Shown one piece after another: positions 34,755 through 44,733 of a DNA stretch of 64,000 bases. Below the pieces are notes generated by a model. That model was not told where the DNA came from, did not search any database, and saw only the letters and a program-made list of their open reading frames with translations. Origin of the DNA: Lachnospiraceae bacterium AB2028 (GTDB lineage: Bacteria > Bacillota > Clostridia > Lachnospirales > Lachnospiraceae); contig JHYJ01000009.1 in assembly GCA_000621425.1 (NCBI GenBank), forward strand, positions 96,016 through 160,015, given 5' to 3'. Position numbers and translations under genes: made by a program. Every line of letters begins with the position of its first letter. Position 1 is the first letter of the stretch.

Positions 34755-36693
34755 AAATGCCGCATACATCATAATACTTGCTGTTTTTTCCTTGTGGGGA
34801 TATGGCCGTGGCGGTGATCTGAGTGACACGACCTACAGCCTTGCTAACTACCGCTTTATGGATGAGATGACCGGCAGCTGGAAATATGCCACTTTTCTTT
34901 CTAATCTTATCGGATCTGTTTTGCTTAAACTCAGCTGCCGGGCAGGTGATATTCTCGACAGGATGAAAGGCGACAGCCCGCGGATTGACCTGCTGTTTAG
35001 TATGAAGTTTATGAATTTATTCACTGCAGTTCTGCTTTTGGCTGTGGTTGTGGTCATATTCTTTTCAATGCGGAAAGTCATTCCGACACCGCTTCTTTTC
35101 CCGGGGCTGCTTACGGCGACCGGTCTCTGCCTTATCCCAAAGGTGATCCTTTATCAGTATCTGAGCTTCTATCTGTTTGCACTGACCTGCATTCTTCTTC
35201 TTTACGGAATAAGGAGCGGAAAAAATCTTTATTATATTATTGCGGGAATTGTGCTTGGAATAAACCTTTTTGTGCGTATCTCAAATGGCGTGGAAGTGCT
35301 GCTCATAGTGTGGGTGTGGTATGGTGAGTTTTTAAAGAAAGATGGTACATCAGACAAGCCGCTGTTTAAAAGGATCATTTCGGATACCCTGCTCTGTGTG
35401 GCGGGCTATGCTGCCGGTGTATTTTTGGCTTTCATAATATTTGTCATATATGCTTTGTCAAATGGCAGCAGTCCCATTGCGGAGATGCAGGCTGTTACTG
35501 AGTGGGTAATGGGACTTCTGTCCGGAGAGTCAGGATCCTCGGCGGGGGGATATTCTGCGGGCGGCATGATACTGTTGATACTGGACAGCTACCTGGGAAA
35601 TCTTAAATGGGCGTTACTGTTAATGGCTGAGCTGGTGCTGGGTATGCTGTTTTTCAAATTAGTATTCCCGGACAAGGCGACGGTTAGTGAAAATGAAACT
35701 TCAAATGAGTCTGCTGAACAGACCGAGCAGAATAATAACGGCCTGACCGGTTTTATCAGAAAGAATGAAAAGTTTTTAAAGATAGTTTTCACAACACTCT
35801 ATGCCGGAGGCGTACTGCTTACATTCGCCTATCTTGAGCGGAACGGTATGTTTAATTTTGAGTACTGGAATACGGGGAGCATATATAGGTTATATGTAGT
35901 GTTCCTTATCATCAGTATTGTACTTTTTGTCATTGCAATTGTGGGCAAACAATTTGGGATTGATGAGAAACTTCTGTCTTTTATGAGCCTTATGATAATC
36001 TTTATCACGCCTCTCGGAACAAACAATCACCTATATGCAGTGATGAACAACTCTTTCCTTATAGTTCCGGTGGCGTTTTTTATCGTGTATCAGATAGTGA
36101 CTATGCTAAAAGGCAAAAATATGCTCTATCCTTTTGCGGTAATGTTTTTGGTGCTGACAGCTGCGCTTGTGATCCAGTCTATGTTTTTTGGGATGACCTA
36201 TACATTCAAGGACTGCGAAAACGGGGAAAAGGAGAGAGCAGGTTTTGAACTCTGGGTGCCGGCACTGGCAGGGATGGAGGCAGAGGCAGGACATGCAGAT
36301 GCCGTGAATGAATTATGTTTTGCACTTGACGGACTTTTCTTTGATACAGACAGGTCACTGTATAATGACGGCCTTATCGCATGGGGCCCCATACCGGGAC
36401 TGCATTATGTACAGGATGTGCCCCCTGCACTTTCGACTTTTTGGCCAAGCCTTGACAGTTATTCAGGGGATGATATGTTTGATGAGCTCATGGCTATGAT
36501 GGCTAAGGGAAAACACCCGGTAGTGATAGCATCGGCAGACGAGGCGGAGATATTATCCGGATTACTTAACGGTTCGGTGACATCTGATGAGGAAAGCGCT
36601 ATTGCAAGCAAGAGGATCACGCTGGGATCATTCTTGTTAATGAATGGATATGAAGAAGTATTTTCCAATGAGGAGTTCGTGGTTTACTACTAA
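34720..36693 (+). CDS. Large polytopic membrane protein, probable GT-C type, function unknown
   Basis: 657 residues. The start at 34720 (MEKKEKKNRWYEN) is chosen because GGAG is just upstream and a basic cytoplasmic N-terminus precedes the first helix; it overlaps gtrA by 35 bases. About 12 membrane helices are followed by a ~130-residue soluble C-terminal domain. An early loop GGDLSDTTYSLANYRFMDEM has the acidic residues expected of GT-C glycosyltransferases. No family is certain. Confidence 0.65.
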   Translation: MEKKEKKNRWYENAAYIIILAVFSLWGYGRGGDLSDTTYSLANYRFMDEMTGSWKYATFLSNLIGSVLLKLSCRAGDILDRMKGDSPRIDLLFSMKFMNLFTAVLLLAVVVVIFFSMRKVIPTPLLFPGLLTATGLCLIPKVILYQYLSFYLFALTCILLLYGIRSGKNLYYIIAGIVLGINLFVRISNGVEVLLIVWVWYGEFLKKDGTSDKPLFKRIISDTLLCVAGYAAGVFLAFIIFVIYALSNGSSPIAEMQAVTEWVMGLLSGESGSSAGGYSAGGMILLILDSYLGNLKWALLLMAELVLGMLFFKLVFPDKATVSENETSNESAEQTEQNNNGLTGFIRKNEKFLKIVFTTLYAGGVLLTFAYLERNGMFNFEYWNTGSIYRLYVVFLIISIVLFVIAIVGKQFGIDEKLLSFMSLMIIFITPLGTNNHLYAVMNNSFLIVPVAFFIVYQIVTMLKGKNMLYPFAVMFLVLTAALVIQSMFFGMTYTFKDCENGEKERAGFELWVPALAGMEAEAGHADAVNELCFALDGLFFDTDRSLYNDGLIAWGPIPGLHYVQDVPPALSTFWPSLDSYSGDDMFDELMAMMAKGKHPVVIASADEAEILSGLLNGSVTSDEESAIASKRITLGSFLLMNGYEEVFSNEEFVVYY

Positions 36694-36760
36694 CTGATAC
36701 CAATTTGGATTTCGCCCGGAACGTATTTATGCAAATTATGTAAATTTACATAAATAATGG

Positions 36761-36870
36761 TATAATATAAGGTGTTTTGTGATTTTTACTCTTGGTGCTT
36801 GCACGAAGAGAATTTTGAATTTGAAAAGAGGTTAGTGTGAAAAATCGCTTTTAAAGAGCCGATTTTTCAC
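36761..36870 (+). promoter_or_regulatory. Promoter and leader hairpin before wecE-like gene
   Basis: Extended -10 TGGTATAAT (36758-36766) gives a leader of ~130 bases. The leader holds a perfect 11-bp inverted repeat GTGAAAAATCG (36837-36847) / CGATTTTTCAC (36860-36870). It lacks a trailing T-run, so it is not a simple terminator; it may control mRNA stability or translation. Confidence 0.5.
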
Positions 36871-36900
36871 CAGCGATTTAGGCTTGGCACGGAGGATAGT

Positions 36901-38040
36901 ATGATCAATTTCAATGTACCACCGCATACGGGAAAAGAGCTTGAGTATATTAAGGAATGTGTGGAAGCACAGAAGATATGCGGTGACGGCAAATATACAA
37001 AGGAATGCAATAAGTGGTTTGAGGAACGGACTGGGGCGAAGAAATGCCTGCTGACCACATCCTGTACCCATGCAACTGAGATGGCCGCGCTTCTTTCAGG
37101 AGTCGGCGAGGGCGACGAGGTGATAATGCCTTCATATACCTTTGTATCTACGGCAGATGCTTTTGTATTGCGTGGGGCAGTGCCGGTTTTCGTTGATATA
37201 AGGCCTGACACTATGAACATTGATGAAAAGAAGATAGAGGCAGCTATTACGCCTAAGACTCGTGCCATCGTACCGGTACACTATGCCGGTGTGGCTTGTG
37301 AAATGGATACCATAATGGACATAGCAGCCAGACATAATCTTCTTGTTATAGAGGATGCGGCACAGGGTGTTATGTCCAAATATAAGGGCAAGGCCCTGGG
37401 AACCATAGGCGACATGGGCTGCTACAGTTTCCATGAGACCAAGAACTACAGCATGGGGGAAGGCGGTGCCCTTCTGCTTAAGGATGACAGATTTATTGAG
37501 GAAGCGGAGATAATCCGCGAAAAAGGAACTGACAGAAGTAAGTTCTTCAGGGGCCAGGTGGATAAATATACCTGGGTTAATTTTGGGTCTTCTTATCTGC
37601 CAAGCGACATGAATGCAGCATACCTTTATGCCCAGCTTGAGATGGCTGATGAGATAAATGATTATAGAAAGAACATCTGGAATACATATTATGATGGACT
37701 GAAACCTTTGGCAGAAGCGGGACTTATTGAACTCCCGGTGGTGCCGGCAGAGTGCGAGCATAATGCCCATATGTTTTACATCAAGCTGAAAGATATAGAA
37801 GAGCGTGGAAAGCTTATAGCTTTCCTTAAGGAAAAGGATATTCTGTCGGTTTTCCATTATATTCCGCTCCACAGTGCACCGGCAGGAAAACGTTTCGGAA
37901 GATTTTCAGGCGTGGATGAATATACCACAAAAGAGAGCGAAAGGCTCTTAAGGCTGCCACTGTACTATGGACTTACAGAGGAACAGAATGCTTATATCAT
38001 AAGCAAGGTGAAAGAATTCTTTAATGGAGAACAAGCGTAA
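36901..38040 (+). CDS. wecE: dTDP-4-amino-4,6-dideoxygalactose transaminase-like enzyme
   Basis: 379 residues of the DegT/DnrJ/EryC1/StrS PLP aminotransferases. The N-terminus MINFNVPPHTGKELEYI and active-site SFHETKNYSMGEGGAL (PLP lysine ~181) are very like WecE/RffA, which makes dTDP-Fuc4N from dTDP-4-keto-6-deoxyglucose. The GNAT gene at 39952 could be the matching N-acetyltransferase (WecD step). GGAGG precedes the ATG. Confidence 0.88.
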   Translation: MINFNVPPHTGKELEYIKECVEAQKICGDGKYTKECNKWFEERTGAKKCLLTTSCTHATEMAALLSGVGEGDEVIMPSYTFVSTADAFVLRGAVPVFVDIRPDTMNIDEKKIEAAITPKTRAIVPVHYAGVACEMDTIMDIAARHNLLVIEDAAQGVMSKYKGKALGTIGDMGCYSFHETKNYSMGEGGALLLKDDRFIEEAEIIREKGTDRSKFFRGQVDKYTWVNFGSSYLPSDMNAAYLYAQLEMADEINDYRKNIWNTYYDGLKPLAEAGLIELPVVPAECEHNAHMFYIKLKDIEERGKLIAFLKEKDILSVFHYIPLHSAPAGKRFGRFSGVDEYTTKESERLLRLPLYYGLTEEQNAYIISKVKEFFNGEQA

Positions 38041-38043
38041 CTA

Positions 38044-39939
38044 ATGTCATCAAACAGGGTGGAAAGAAAAAAGACTATTGTAGCGGCGACAGCGACCATT
38101 ATTGTTTTCGCTATAACTATCTTATGCTTTGGTGTAAGACTTTCGCTGAATGATGACGTTATGATAGGGGATGTTCTAAGTGGATACTACTCAGGCGAAC
38201 CTTCGGCTATGACGGTCTATATGCGTGTCCCTTTAGGTGTTATACTGACCATTTTCTATCGTATTGTTCCGGTTGTTCCATGGTTCATGGTCTTTCAGTG
38301 TGCCTGCTTTGTCATTGGGTTTTACCTGGTTTTAAGAAGGGCATTGGCACTGTGTGACTACAATAGAAAAAATGTGATATTGCTGATAACCACATTAGTG
38401 CTGATTTTCTCAGGCCTCTACATCGGTAGTCTGATAATGCTTCAGTACACTGTTACCGCGGCAATGGTCGGGACAGTAGGTATTTTCCTGATGCTTACTA
38501 CCGATACAAAACTCAGGGACCGCGCATCAGAAAGACCGGAGACGGAAAAGGAAAAACATTCCCGGAATAAAAATGAAGAAGTGCTCACATATGAGCAGAT
38601 AGGACGACTTTTAGGTGCAGGCCTGTTGTTACTCCTCTGTGACCAGATAAGGCCGCAGGTTTTTGAAATGGTTCTGCCTTTCTTTTGCATATGTGGCGTA
38701 ATGATGTTTTTCGAGAGGTGGCTGCTTGTACAGCGGACAGGCACAAAGCAGAGCAAGAAGGAGCTCATGTATCTTGTTGAGGTTTCCATGGTATTCTTAG
38801 TGACCTATCTTACCCTTCTGGGAGCTGACAGAGGTTCCTATGTGGGGGATGAGCTGGAATACTATGAGAAATACAATGCTGCCAGAACGGATCTTTATGA
38901 TTATGCAGGTGTATGGGAAAACGAAGAGGCGGTTGAATATTATAAGAAGATAGGTGTAGATGAGACTGAACAGGCGGTCCTTAAGAATTACGCTATCGCA
39001 ATAGATGATACTGCCGGTGTGCAGACCTTCGAGGCGATGGCGAGATACTCGTTCAATAATAAGGAAATATTCTCAAAAGACTCAATAAAAAATGCTGTTT
39101 GGATTCTTGTGCATAGAATGTGGCTCTTTGACGGTGGGGACGGAAGTGCCGGGGACAGCATTTACGGATGGATATTTACGCTGTTCTGGCTGGGAACTGT
39201 TTTTTTCATGATATTAAACAGAGATACTATTTCCCTTGTGTTCCTGTTTCCTGTAGGCGCGGGTTTTGTGAGTATGTATCTTTGGCTTATTCTGCATGGA
39301 AGATACCCGGAGCGGGTTGTAATTTCTCTTTATCTGATCGGAGCAGTTACTGTGCTGGGAATACTGTATAGGTCAAGGTTCAGGGCAGATATGTATAATG
39401 CATTGATTGCAAAAAGAACGGACGAAGAAAGAAGAAAAATAAAGCTGCCAACACCGGATAAAAGCATAGTGCTTAAGGTTATGATAATAGTTGTTGTAGT
39501 CATGTTGTCGGCAGCATCTGTTATTTCGATTAAAACGGCACATGAAGAGAAAAATAAGCTGGATGCCATAAATAGTGACTGTAAAGAGTTATATGACTAT
39601 ATGAATGCTAATCCACTGGATGTTTTCATAACGGATGTATATTGCTGTGTGGATTCATCCATAAGTCCGCCTACCAACCTTGTTTCTACCGGCGGCTGGA
39701 TGACTAGGACGCCGAACCAGAGGATCAGGCTTGAAAATTTGGGAATCATGGGTCTGGATCACTTGTTTACATCCGGAAAGGATTTCTGCTACGTCTGTCG
39801 TGAGGGAAAGGGAATGTCCCCGGAAATACTGAGTGATTATCTCGTTTCAAGGTATGACTGGAATAAGGAGTTTATACTTGATGAGTGCATAAGTACGGAC
39901 TATGGCAACTTTATGATATACAAGACAGCTGAGAAATAG
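38044..39939 (+). CDS. Polytopic membrane protein of glycan cluster, function unknown
   Basis: 631 residues. About ten membrane helices; an early extracytoplasmic loop LSLNDDVMIGDVLSGYYSGEP carries paired aspartates as in GT-C enzymes. A soluble C-terminal domain of ~140 residues follows. It starts 4 bases after wecE. GT-C glycosyltransferase is a guess from form and context. Confidence 0.62.
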   Translation: MSSNRVERKKTIVAATATIIVFAITILCFGVRLSLNDDVMIGDVLSGYYSGEPSAMTVYMRVPLGVILTIFYRIVPVVPWFMVFQCACFVIGFYLVLRRALALCDYNRKNVILLITTLVLIFSGLYIGSLIMLQYTVTAAMVGTVGIFLMLTTDTKLRDRASERPETEKEKHSRNKNEEVLTYEQIGRLLGAGLLLLLCDQIRPQVFEMVLPFFCICGVMMFFERWLLVQRTGTKQSKKELMYLVEVSMVFLVTYLTLLGADRGSYVGDELEYYEKYNAARTDLYDYAGVWENEEAVEYYKKIGVDETEQAVLKNYAIAIDDTAGVQTFEAMARYSFNNKEIFSKDSIKNAVWILVHRMWLFDGGDGSAGDSIYGWIFTLFWLGTVFFMILNRDTISLVFLFPVGAGFVSMYLWLILHGRYPERVVISLYLIGAVTVLGILYRSRFRADMYNALIAKRTDEERRKIKLPTPDKSIVLKVMIIVVVVMLSAASVISIKTAHEEKNKLDAINSDCKELYDYMNANPLDVFITDVYCCVDSSISPPTNLVSTGGWMTRTPNQRIRLENLGIMGLDHLFTSGKDFCYVCREGKGMSPEILSDYLVSRYDWNKEFILDECISTDYGNFMIYKTAEK

Positions 39940-39951
39940 AAAGTCAGGCAA

Positions 39952-40467
39952 ATGAAAAAAATAGATCTGATAGAAGGAAAAAAGCTGAATCTTCGCCGCA
40001 TGACTGCAAGCGATACGGAAAGTATTGTTGCCTGGCGCAATAAACCTTTTGTGGTGGAGCATTTTATTTATAAAAAACCGATTACTGCAGATGATCACAG
40101 GAAGTGGATAGCGGAAAAGGTTGAGACCGGACTGGTTGAGCAGTTTGTGATAGTCGTCAAAGAAAGCGGGCAGGAAATAGGAAGCGTATATCTTCAAAAA
40201 ATAGACTATGAGAAACATAGTGCAGAATATGGCATATTCATAGGTGAAGAGGGTGTACTGGGAAAAGGTTATGGAAGTGAGGCTATGCAGCTGATTCTTA
40301 ATTATGCTGAAGATGGCCTGGGAATAAGCACAGTGGATCTGCGGGTTCTGGAGGACAACGGAGCTGCTATGCATGTATATGAAAAGAACGGTTTTAAAAT
40401 TGTTGAAGAAAAAGAGTGTTCTTATACCGAAGACGGGAAAAAGATCATTCATATGTTGAGAGGATAG
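39952..40467 (+). CDS. GNAT N-acetyltransferase
   Basis: 171 residues. RimJ/RimL-like GNAT fold: LRRMTASDTESIVAWRN at the start, GKGYGSEAMQLILNYA as the acetyl-CoA-binding Q/RxxGxG/A-type loop (~100-115) and LRVLEDNGAAMHVYEKNGF at the end. Position two genes after the WecE-like transaminase suggests it acetylates the amino sugar. One base separates it from the next gene. Confidence 0.85.
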   Translation: MKKIDLIEGKKLNLRRMTASDTESIVAWRNKPFVVEHFIYKKPITADDHRKWIAEKVETGLVEQFVIVVKESGQEIGSVYLQKIDYEKHSAEYGIFIGEEGVLGKGYGSEAMQLILNYAEDGLGISTVDLRVLEDNGAAMHVYEKNGFKIVEEKECSYTEDGKKIIHMLRG

Positions 40468-40468
40468 T

Positions 40469-41434
40469 ATGTCAAATAAGCTTGTAAGTTTTGTTATACC
40501 ATGTTACCGGTCCGAAAAAACACTGGAAGGTGTGGTTAATGAAATAAGGGATACGATAACTAAGTTAGATGGTTATGATTATGAGGTTATTCTTGTTAAT
40601 GACTGTTCACCGGACTCTACCATGGATGTTATCCGGTCCATTTGCGAAAAGGATTCCAAAGTAACAGGAATAGATTTCGGCCGTAATTTCGGGCAGCATT
40701 CTGCACTTATGGCAGGACTCAGACAGTCTGTTGGGGATATTATAATCTGTCTTGACGACGATGGGCAGACCCCTGCAGACCAGATGGACAGGCTCCTTGA
40801 TGCTATTGCAGACGGAGCGGACGCGGCATACGCCAGATATGATAAAAAGAAACATTCTCCCTTTAGAAATTTTGGCAGCTACGTTAATGAAAAGATGGCT
40901 GAGTTCATGCTGGGCAAACCTAAAGAGCTTTATGTGTCCAGCTATTTTGCGGTGAAGAGATTTGTTGTTAATGACATGATAAAGTATGAGAATTCTTATC
41001 CCTATGTTATTGGTCTTGTACTGCGGGCTGCAAAAAATATAGTGAATGTAGACATTGACCATAGAGAGAGACAAGTGGGTTCATCAGGATATACTTTGAT
41101 AAAGCTGCTGGGACTCTGGATGAACGGTTTTACTTCTTTTTCCGTAAAGCCTCTGAGACTGGCCACTATAGTCGGGATAGGTTCCACTATCATAGGTTTT
41201 ATATACGGGATAGTGATAATAGTCCAGCATTTTACACTTCCTGACAGAGTTTTGGGTTATGCATCCACTATGGCGGTACTGATATTCTTTGGCGGTATGA
41301 TAATGATAATGCTGGGACTTATCGGTGAGTATGTGGGGAGGATATATATAAGCATAAACAATTCGCCCCAGTATGTTATAAAGGAAATCGTGGGAAACAG
41401 GACAGACAGCATAAAAGATGACATCAAAGGTTAG
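40469..41434 (+). CDS. GtrB/ArnC-like polyprenyl-phosphate glycosyltransferase
   Basis: 321 residues. GT2 domain with VSFVIPCYRSEKTL, VNDCSPD, the donor-binding LDDDGQTP (DxD-like) and acceptor loop RERQVGSSGYT, followed by two C-terminal membrane helices (TIVGIGSTIIGFIYGIVII and a second at ~275-295). This is the form of GtrB/DPM-type enzymes that charge undecaprenyl phosphate with a sugar. Together with GtrA-type proteins and the GtrII-like protein at 43116 it forms a glucosylation set. Confidence 0.88.
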   Translation: MSNKLVSFVIPCYRSEKTLEGVVNEIRDTITKLDGYDYEVILVNDCSPDSTMDVIRSICEKDSKVTGIDFGRNFGQHSALMAGLRQSVGDIIICLDDDGQTPADQMDRLLDAIADGADAAYARYDKKKHSPFRNFGSYVNEKMAEFMLGKPKELYVSSYFAVKRFVVNDMIKYENSYPYVIGLVLRAAKNIVNVDIDHRERQVGSSGYTLIKLLGLWMNGFTSFSVKPLRLATIVGIGSTIIGFIYGIVIIVQHFTLPDRVLGYASTMAVLIFFGGMIMIMLGLIGEYVGRIYISINNSPQYVIKEIVGNRTDSIKDDIKG

Positions 41435-43112
41435 TGCATTTTGTAACGGAATAATAGATAAGGTCTCTGTTATCAGAGGAGTTCTTTTGGCTGTTCTTTT
41501 TTACATGTGTTTCTGTGCAGGTGTAGCATTCGTAAATTCTGCCAATAGCTATGAACAGGCGGTAAATTTCAGGCTTTTCTGTATTGGAATGGGTCTGGTA
41601 ACCCTGATTATCATGGATTGGAAAAGATGGATAAGTCTGCCGGTAGTTATTTGGATCCCCGTATGGTATGTATTTACCCATTTTGCGTATGAAAAGCACT
41701 GGATAGCGGATACCTGTAATTATGAATTTGTTGATGTTATCAGATACGGAAAGCTTGTTATACTTGTCTGGGGAGCAGTGCTAATCGCTAATCTATTCAC
41801 GATCCCTAAGATGATAAATAAAGAAAGCCTACTGGTGGATTTAAAGAAACCTTCGCATATCATCAGACTGCTCTGGATATTATGGATTATCCTTCTGGCG
41901 ATATTCAATCCCGGATACGGATATACGGCTTTCATTGTTATGGGATACAGCCTGTTTTTTTATGTTCAGGCAGATGCGGGAATAAGGTACGCTTTAAGGA
42001 ATGCGTTTTTTGCGGGGACTATAATGTCTTTTGCTTTTGTTTCAGCACGGTCGGTTTTTCAGCGCCCCTTTGACACCGAAAGATATCAGCTCTATTTTCA
42101 GAATGAGAATGCGGCCGGTGAATATCTGGCGGCTGTAACTGCGGTCTTTTTTTGCAGACTGGAAATGTTATGGCATGCGGGAGATGGTGATGATATATTG
42201 CTGATAAACGGGCTGATACCGGACTTTAAATGGGTAAAAAAGGGCCGTGGTATAAAGATTGCGGCATATGTGTTTTATTATCTGTTGATAGTCTGGGATC
42301 TGGTGCTGGTAGTGCTCAATTATACCAGAACCACCATACTGGCAACCGGTGTCGCATTTTTTGCTGTATTTGTAATAGATATCATAAAGTCGCGTAAAAA
42401 ACTTTTTGTTATATTGCGATATTTTGCAATCCCTATTCTTACGCTGGTATTGCTTTATCCCGGATTCCTTTTGGTAAGATATATGCCGTCAAAAGTTGAT
42501 AATCCTTATTTTTATACCTGGGAGTATAATCCGGAGCTTAAAGTTGTCCAGGGAGATCCTGCGGAGTCTCCAAAGTATACGGAATTTACAGACCTCTTAA
42601 GGATCGTTTTTGGAAAGTGGGGAATACTTATAGATTTTGAGGGCGACGGAAGTGCAGTGACTCATGACGGAAGCGCACAGACTGAAACTATAGAGATTGA
42701 CCACAAGGATGTATCAAACGGACGGAGCACCATATGGAAGGCATATATACCAAAGATATCATTTAGTGCCCACTATCCGGGAAATATTTATCTGGATGAC
42801 GGTACGTTGATATATCATGCACATAATACATACCTGCAGGTTGCGTATCAGTATGGCATATTTGCCGGTGCAGTTTTGTTTTTACTTAATGCTGTATCAG
42901 TTATCGTGGCTGCAGTACTGTATTTCAAAGAGGGCGAAAAAAAGGGTTATCTTTCATATCCGCTTTTTACTGCAATAACGGTGTCCCTTGGGATGATGAC
43001 AGAGTGGATGGGACATCCTGCATATATTATATTTATTGCATTGATTTTTGCTATGGGAATACTTATGCATGAAAGTATTTCGAAAAAACAGAGTGTTAAA
43101 ACAAAGGAATAA
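41418..43112 (+). CDS. O-antigen ligase/polymerase-like membrane protein
   Basis: 564 residues, about 12 membrane helices. The segments FQNENAAGEYLAAV, LNYTRTTILATGVAFF and the long extracytoplasmic loop ending in HAHNTYLQVAYQYGIFAG match the Wzy_C/O-antigen ligase family, where the H-x-H-N-x-Y loop is the signature. It would polymerise or transfer lipid-linked glycan at the outer face of the membrane. It overlaps the GtrB-like gene by 17 bases. Confidence 0.82.
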   Translation: MTSKVSAFCNGIIDKVSVIRGVLLAVLFYMCFCAGVAFVNSANSYEQAVNFRLFCIGMGLVTLIIMDWKRWISLPVVIWIPVWYVFTHFAYEKHWIADTCNYEFVDVIRYGKLVILVWGAVLIANLFTIPKMINKESLLVDLKKPSHIIRLLWILWIILLAIFNPGYGYTAFIVMGYSLFFYVQADAGIRYALRNAFFAGTIMSFAFVSARSVFQRPFDTERYQLYFQNENAAGEYLAAVTAVFFCRLEMLWHAGDGDDILLINGLIPDFKWVKKGRGIKIAAYVFYYLLIVWDLVLVVLNYTRTTILATGVAFFAVFVIDIIKSRKKLFVILRYFAIPILTLVLLYPGFLLVRYMPSKVDNPYFYTWEYNPELKVVQGDPAESPKYTEFTDLLRIVFGKWGILIDFEGDGSAVTHDGSAQTETIEIDHKDVSNGRSTIWKAYIPKISFSAHYPGNIYLDDGTLIYHAHNTYLQVAYQYGIFAGAVLFLLNAVSVIVAAVLYFKEGEKKGYLSYPLFTAITVSLGMMTEWMGHPAYIIFIALIFAMGILMHESISKKQSVKTKE

Positions 43113-43115
43113 ACT

Positions 43116-44696
43116 ATGAATGACAGAATAAAGCTTAACAAGCCTTTTAATACGTTTTTATTCACCATGATACTTGGCTTTATAGCACATGGTTTCCGGC
43201 TGACGAATAAATTTTTCTGTGAGGATTCATTTAATTATTTGAATACAATATCGGCGTCGTGGACTATTTCTATCGGAAGATTTCTTCTTCCGTTAGTGGA
43301 GAAGGTCAGGGGACCGAAAGAAGCTACATGGGTGATAGGCGTACTCTCACTGATATGGATATCATTTACGGCAATTGTAGTAATCAAGCTATTTGACCTG
43401 AAAAGCAATCTTTATGTGATACTGGTGTCGGCGATCCTTGTGTGTAACCCGGTAGTGGCAGGAACATTTTCTTATATGTACACTGCCGATGGTTATTTCT
43501 TCGGATTGTTGTTGTCTGTTCTGTCGGCATATATTGCGGTGAAGGCTAAGAAGTTTTGGGAACTGGTAATTTCAGCCGTTCTGCTGGGACTATCGATGGG
43601 GTTCTATCAGTCTTATGTTTCGGTGACTGTACTTCTTTTGGAGTTGTGGATTATTCTGATGTTGAATGACAGGGCGAAAAGCCTAAAGGATTTCTGGAAA
43701 AAGACAGGTAGTTTTGCGGCTATGGGAATAATGGCTATCGTTGTTTATTATCCTCTTATGAAGATTGTCATGAAACTGACTGACCATGAAGTTGCCGGAT
43801 ATATGGGGTTAGACGGAGAGCAGTCCTTTTCTCTTGGAAGGATAGCTGATATATTCATTAATTCTTACGTTGAATTTGCAAGATACTACCTGGTTCATTT
43901 CGAAGCGGACTTTTACAATGTTTCGAATGTGTTGATGTTCATTCTTACGGCGGTGCTGTTGGTAATATTGGTGTTTGGCCGGAAAGAGGATAAAAAAATA
44001 GGAGCAGGTGAGACCGCGTTAAGACTTGTATTAGAGACACTACTTCTATTATTCATACCCCTTGCGACACATATCTTTTTTGTGCTGTCTCCGGATGTTA
44101 AGTATTTATCCGCACCGATGCTGTACAGCATGGGTATCTTCTATATATTTCCGGTCATACTTATGCAGATATTGTATGAGAGATCCGGTGACATAGATTC
44201 ATGGAAGAATAAGCGTGATGTATTAAAGCAGATTCCACAGGGAATAATGCTGGCGTTTATGTTTACTATCTGCTTTCACTTTATAGTTATAACAGATCAG
44301 GCATATGAGAGCATGTACCGTGCCAATAAGAATATGGAAAATCAGTTGAACCGAATACAGGTAAGACTTGAAATGACTGATGGATACGAGGAAGGTATGC
44401 ATCTGGCTGTAATAGGGTGTACATATCAGCTGCCGGATTATCTTGAAAGCGCGCCAAGGCTTTCTGGTGTTGTATCAAATCTTTTTATGACCGGTGCGAA
44501 TGAATACGTAAGTGGTCTTAACTGGTTTTTATCAACGGATTACGGCGGAGCAACTTTTGAAGAATATAAGGAGATTGTACGTTCTGAAGAATTTGCCGAG
44601 ATGAATATGTGGCCGCAGGAAGGCTGCACGAAGGTGATTGACGGTATAATGGTACTCTATCTGGACGACAGGGATATAAAACAGTATTACGAATGA
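43116..44696 (+). CDS. GtrII-type glucosyltransferase-domain membrane protein
   Basis: 526 residues with ~10 membrane helices. The beginning EDSFNYLNTISASWTISIGRFLLPL and NPVVAGTFSYMYTADGYFFGLLLSVL, GFYQSYVSV match the Glucos_trans_II family (serotype-specific GtrC-type enzymes that take sugar from polyprenyl-phosphate). It starts 4 bases after the O-antigen-ligase-like gene with AAGGA upstream. Confidence 0.82.
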   Translation: MNDRIKLNKPFNTFLFTMILGFIAHGFRLTNKFFCEDSFNYLNTISASWTISIGRFLLPLVEKVRGPKEATWVIGVLSLIWISFTAIVVIKLFDLKSNLYVILVSAILVCNPVVAGTFSYMYTADGYFFGLLLSVLSAYIAVKAKKFWELVISAVLLGLSMGFYQSYVSVTVLLLELWIILMLNDRAKSLKDFWKKTGSFAAMGIMAIVVYYPLMKIVMKLTDHEVAGYMGLDGEQSFSLGRIADIFINSYVEFARYYLVHFEADFYNVSNVLMFILTAVLLVILVFGRKEDKKIGAGETALRLVLETLLLLFIPLATHIFFVLSPDVKYLSAPMLYSMGIFYIFPVILMQILYERSGDIDSWKNKRDVLKQIPQGIMLAFMFTICFHFIVITDQAYESMYRANKNMENQLNRIQVRLEMTDGYEEGMHLAVIGCTYQLPDYLESAPRLSGVVSNLFMTGANEYVSGLNWFLSTDYGGATFEEYKEIVRSEEFAEMNMWPQEGCTKVIDGIMVLYLDDRDIKQYYE

Positions 44697-44733
44697 CTTT
44701 TTCAAATAGCCTTTATGTATAGGCAGGAACGAT

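Noticed and set aside
37132..37872. 246-codon minus-strand frame inside the WecE-like gene
   Set aside because: Antisense to a strongly conserved PLP enzyme; no recognisable domain.
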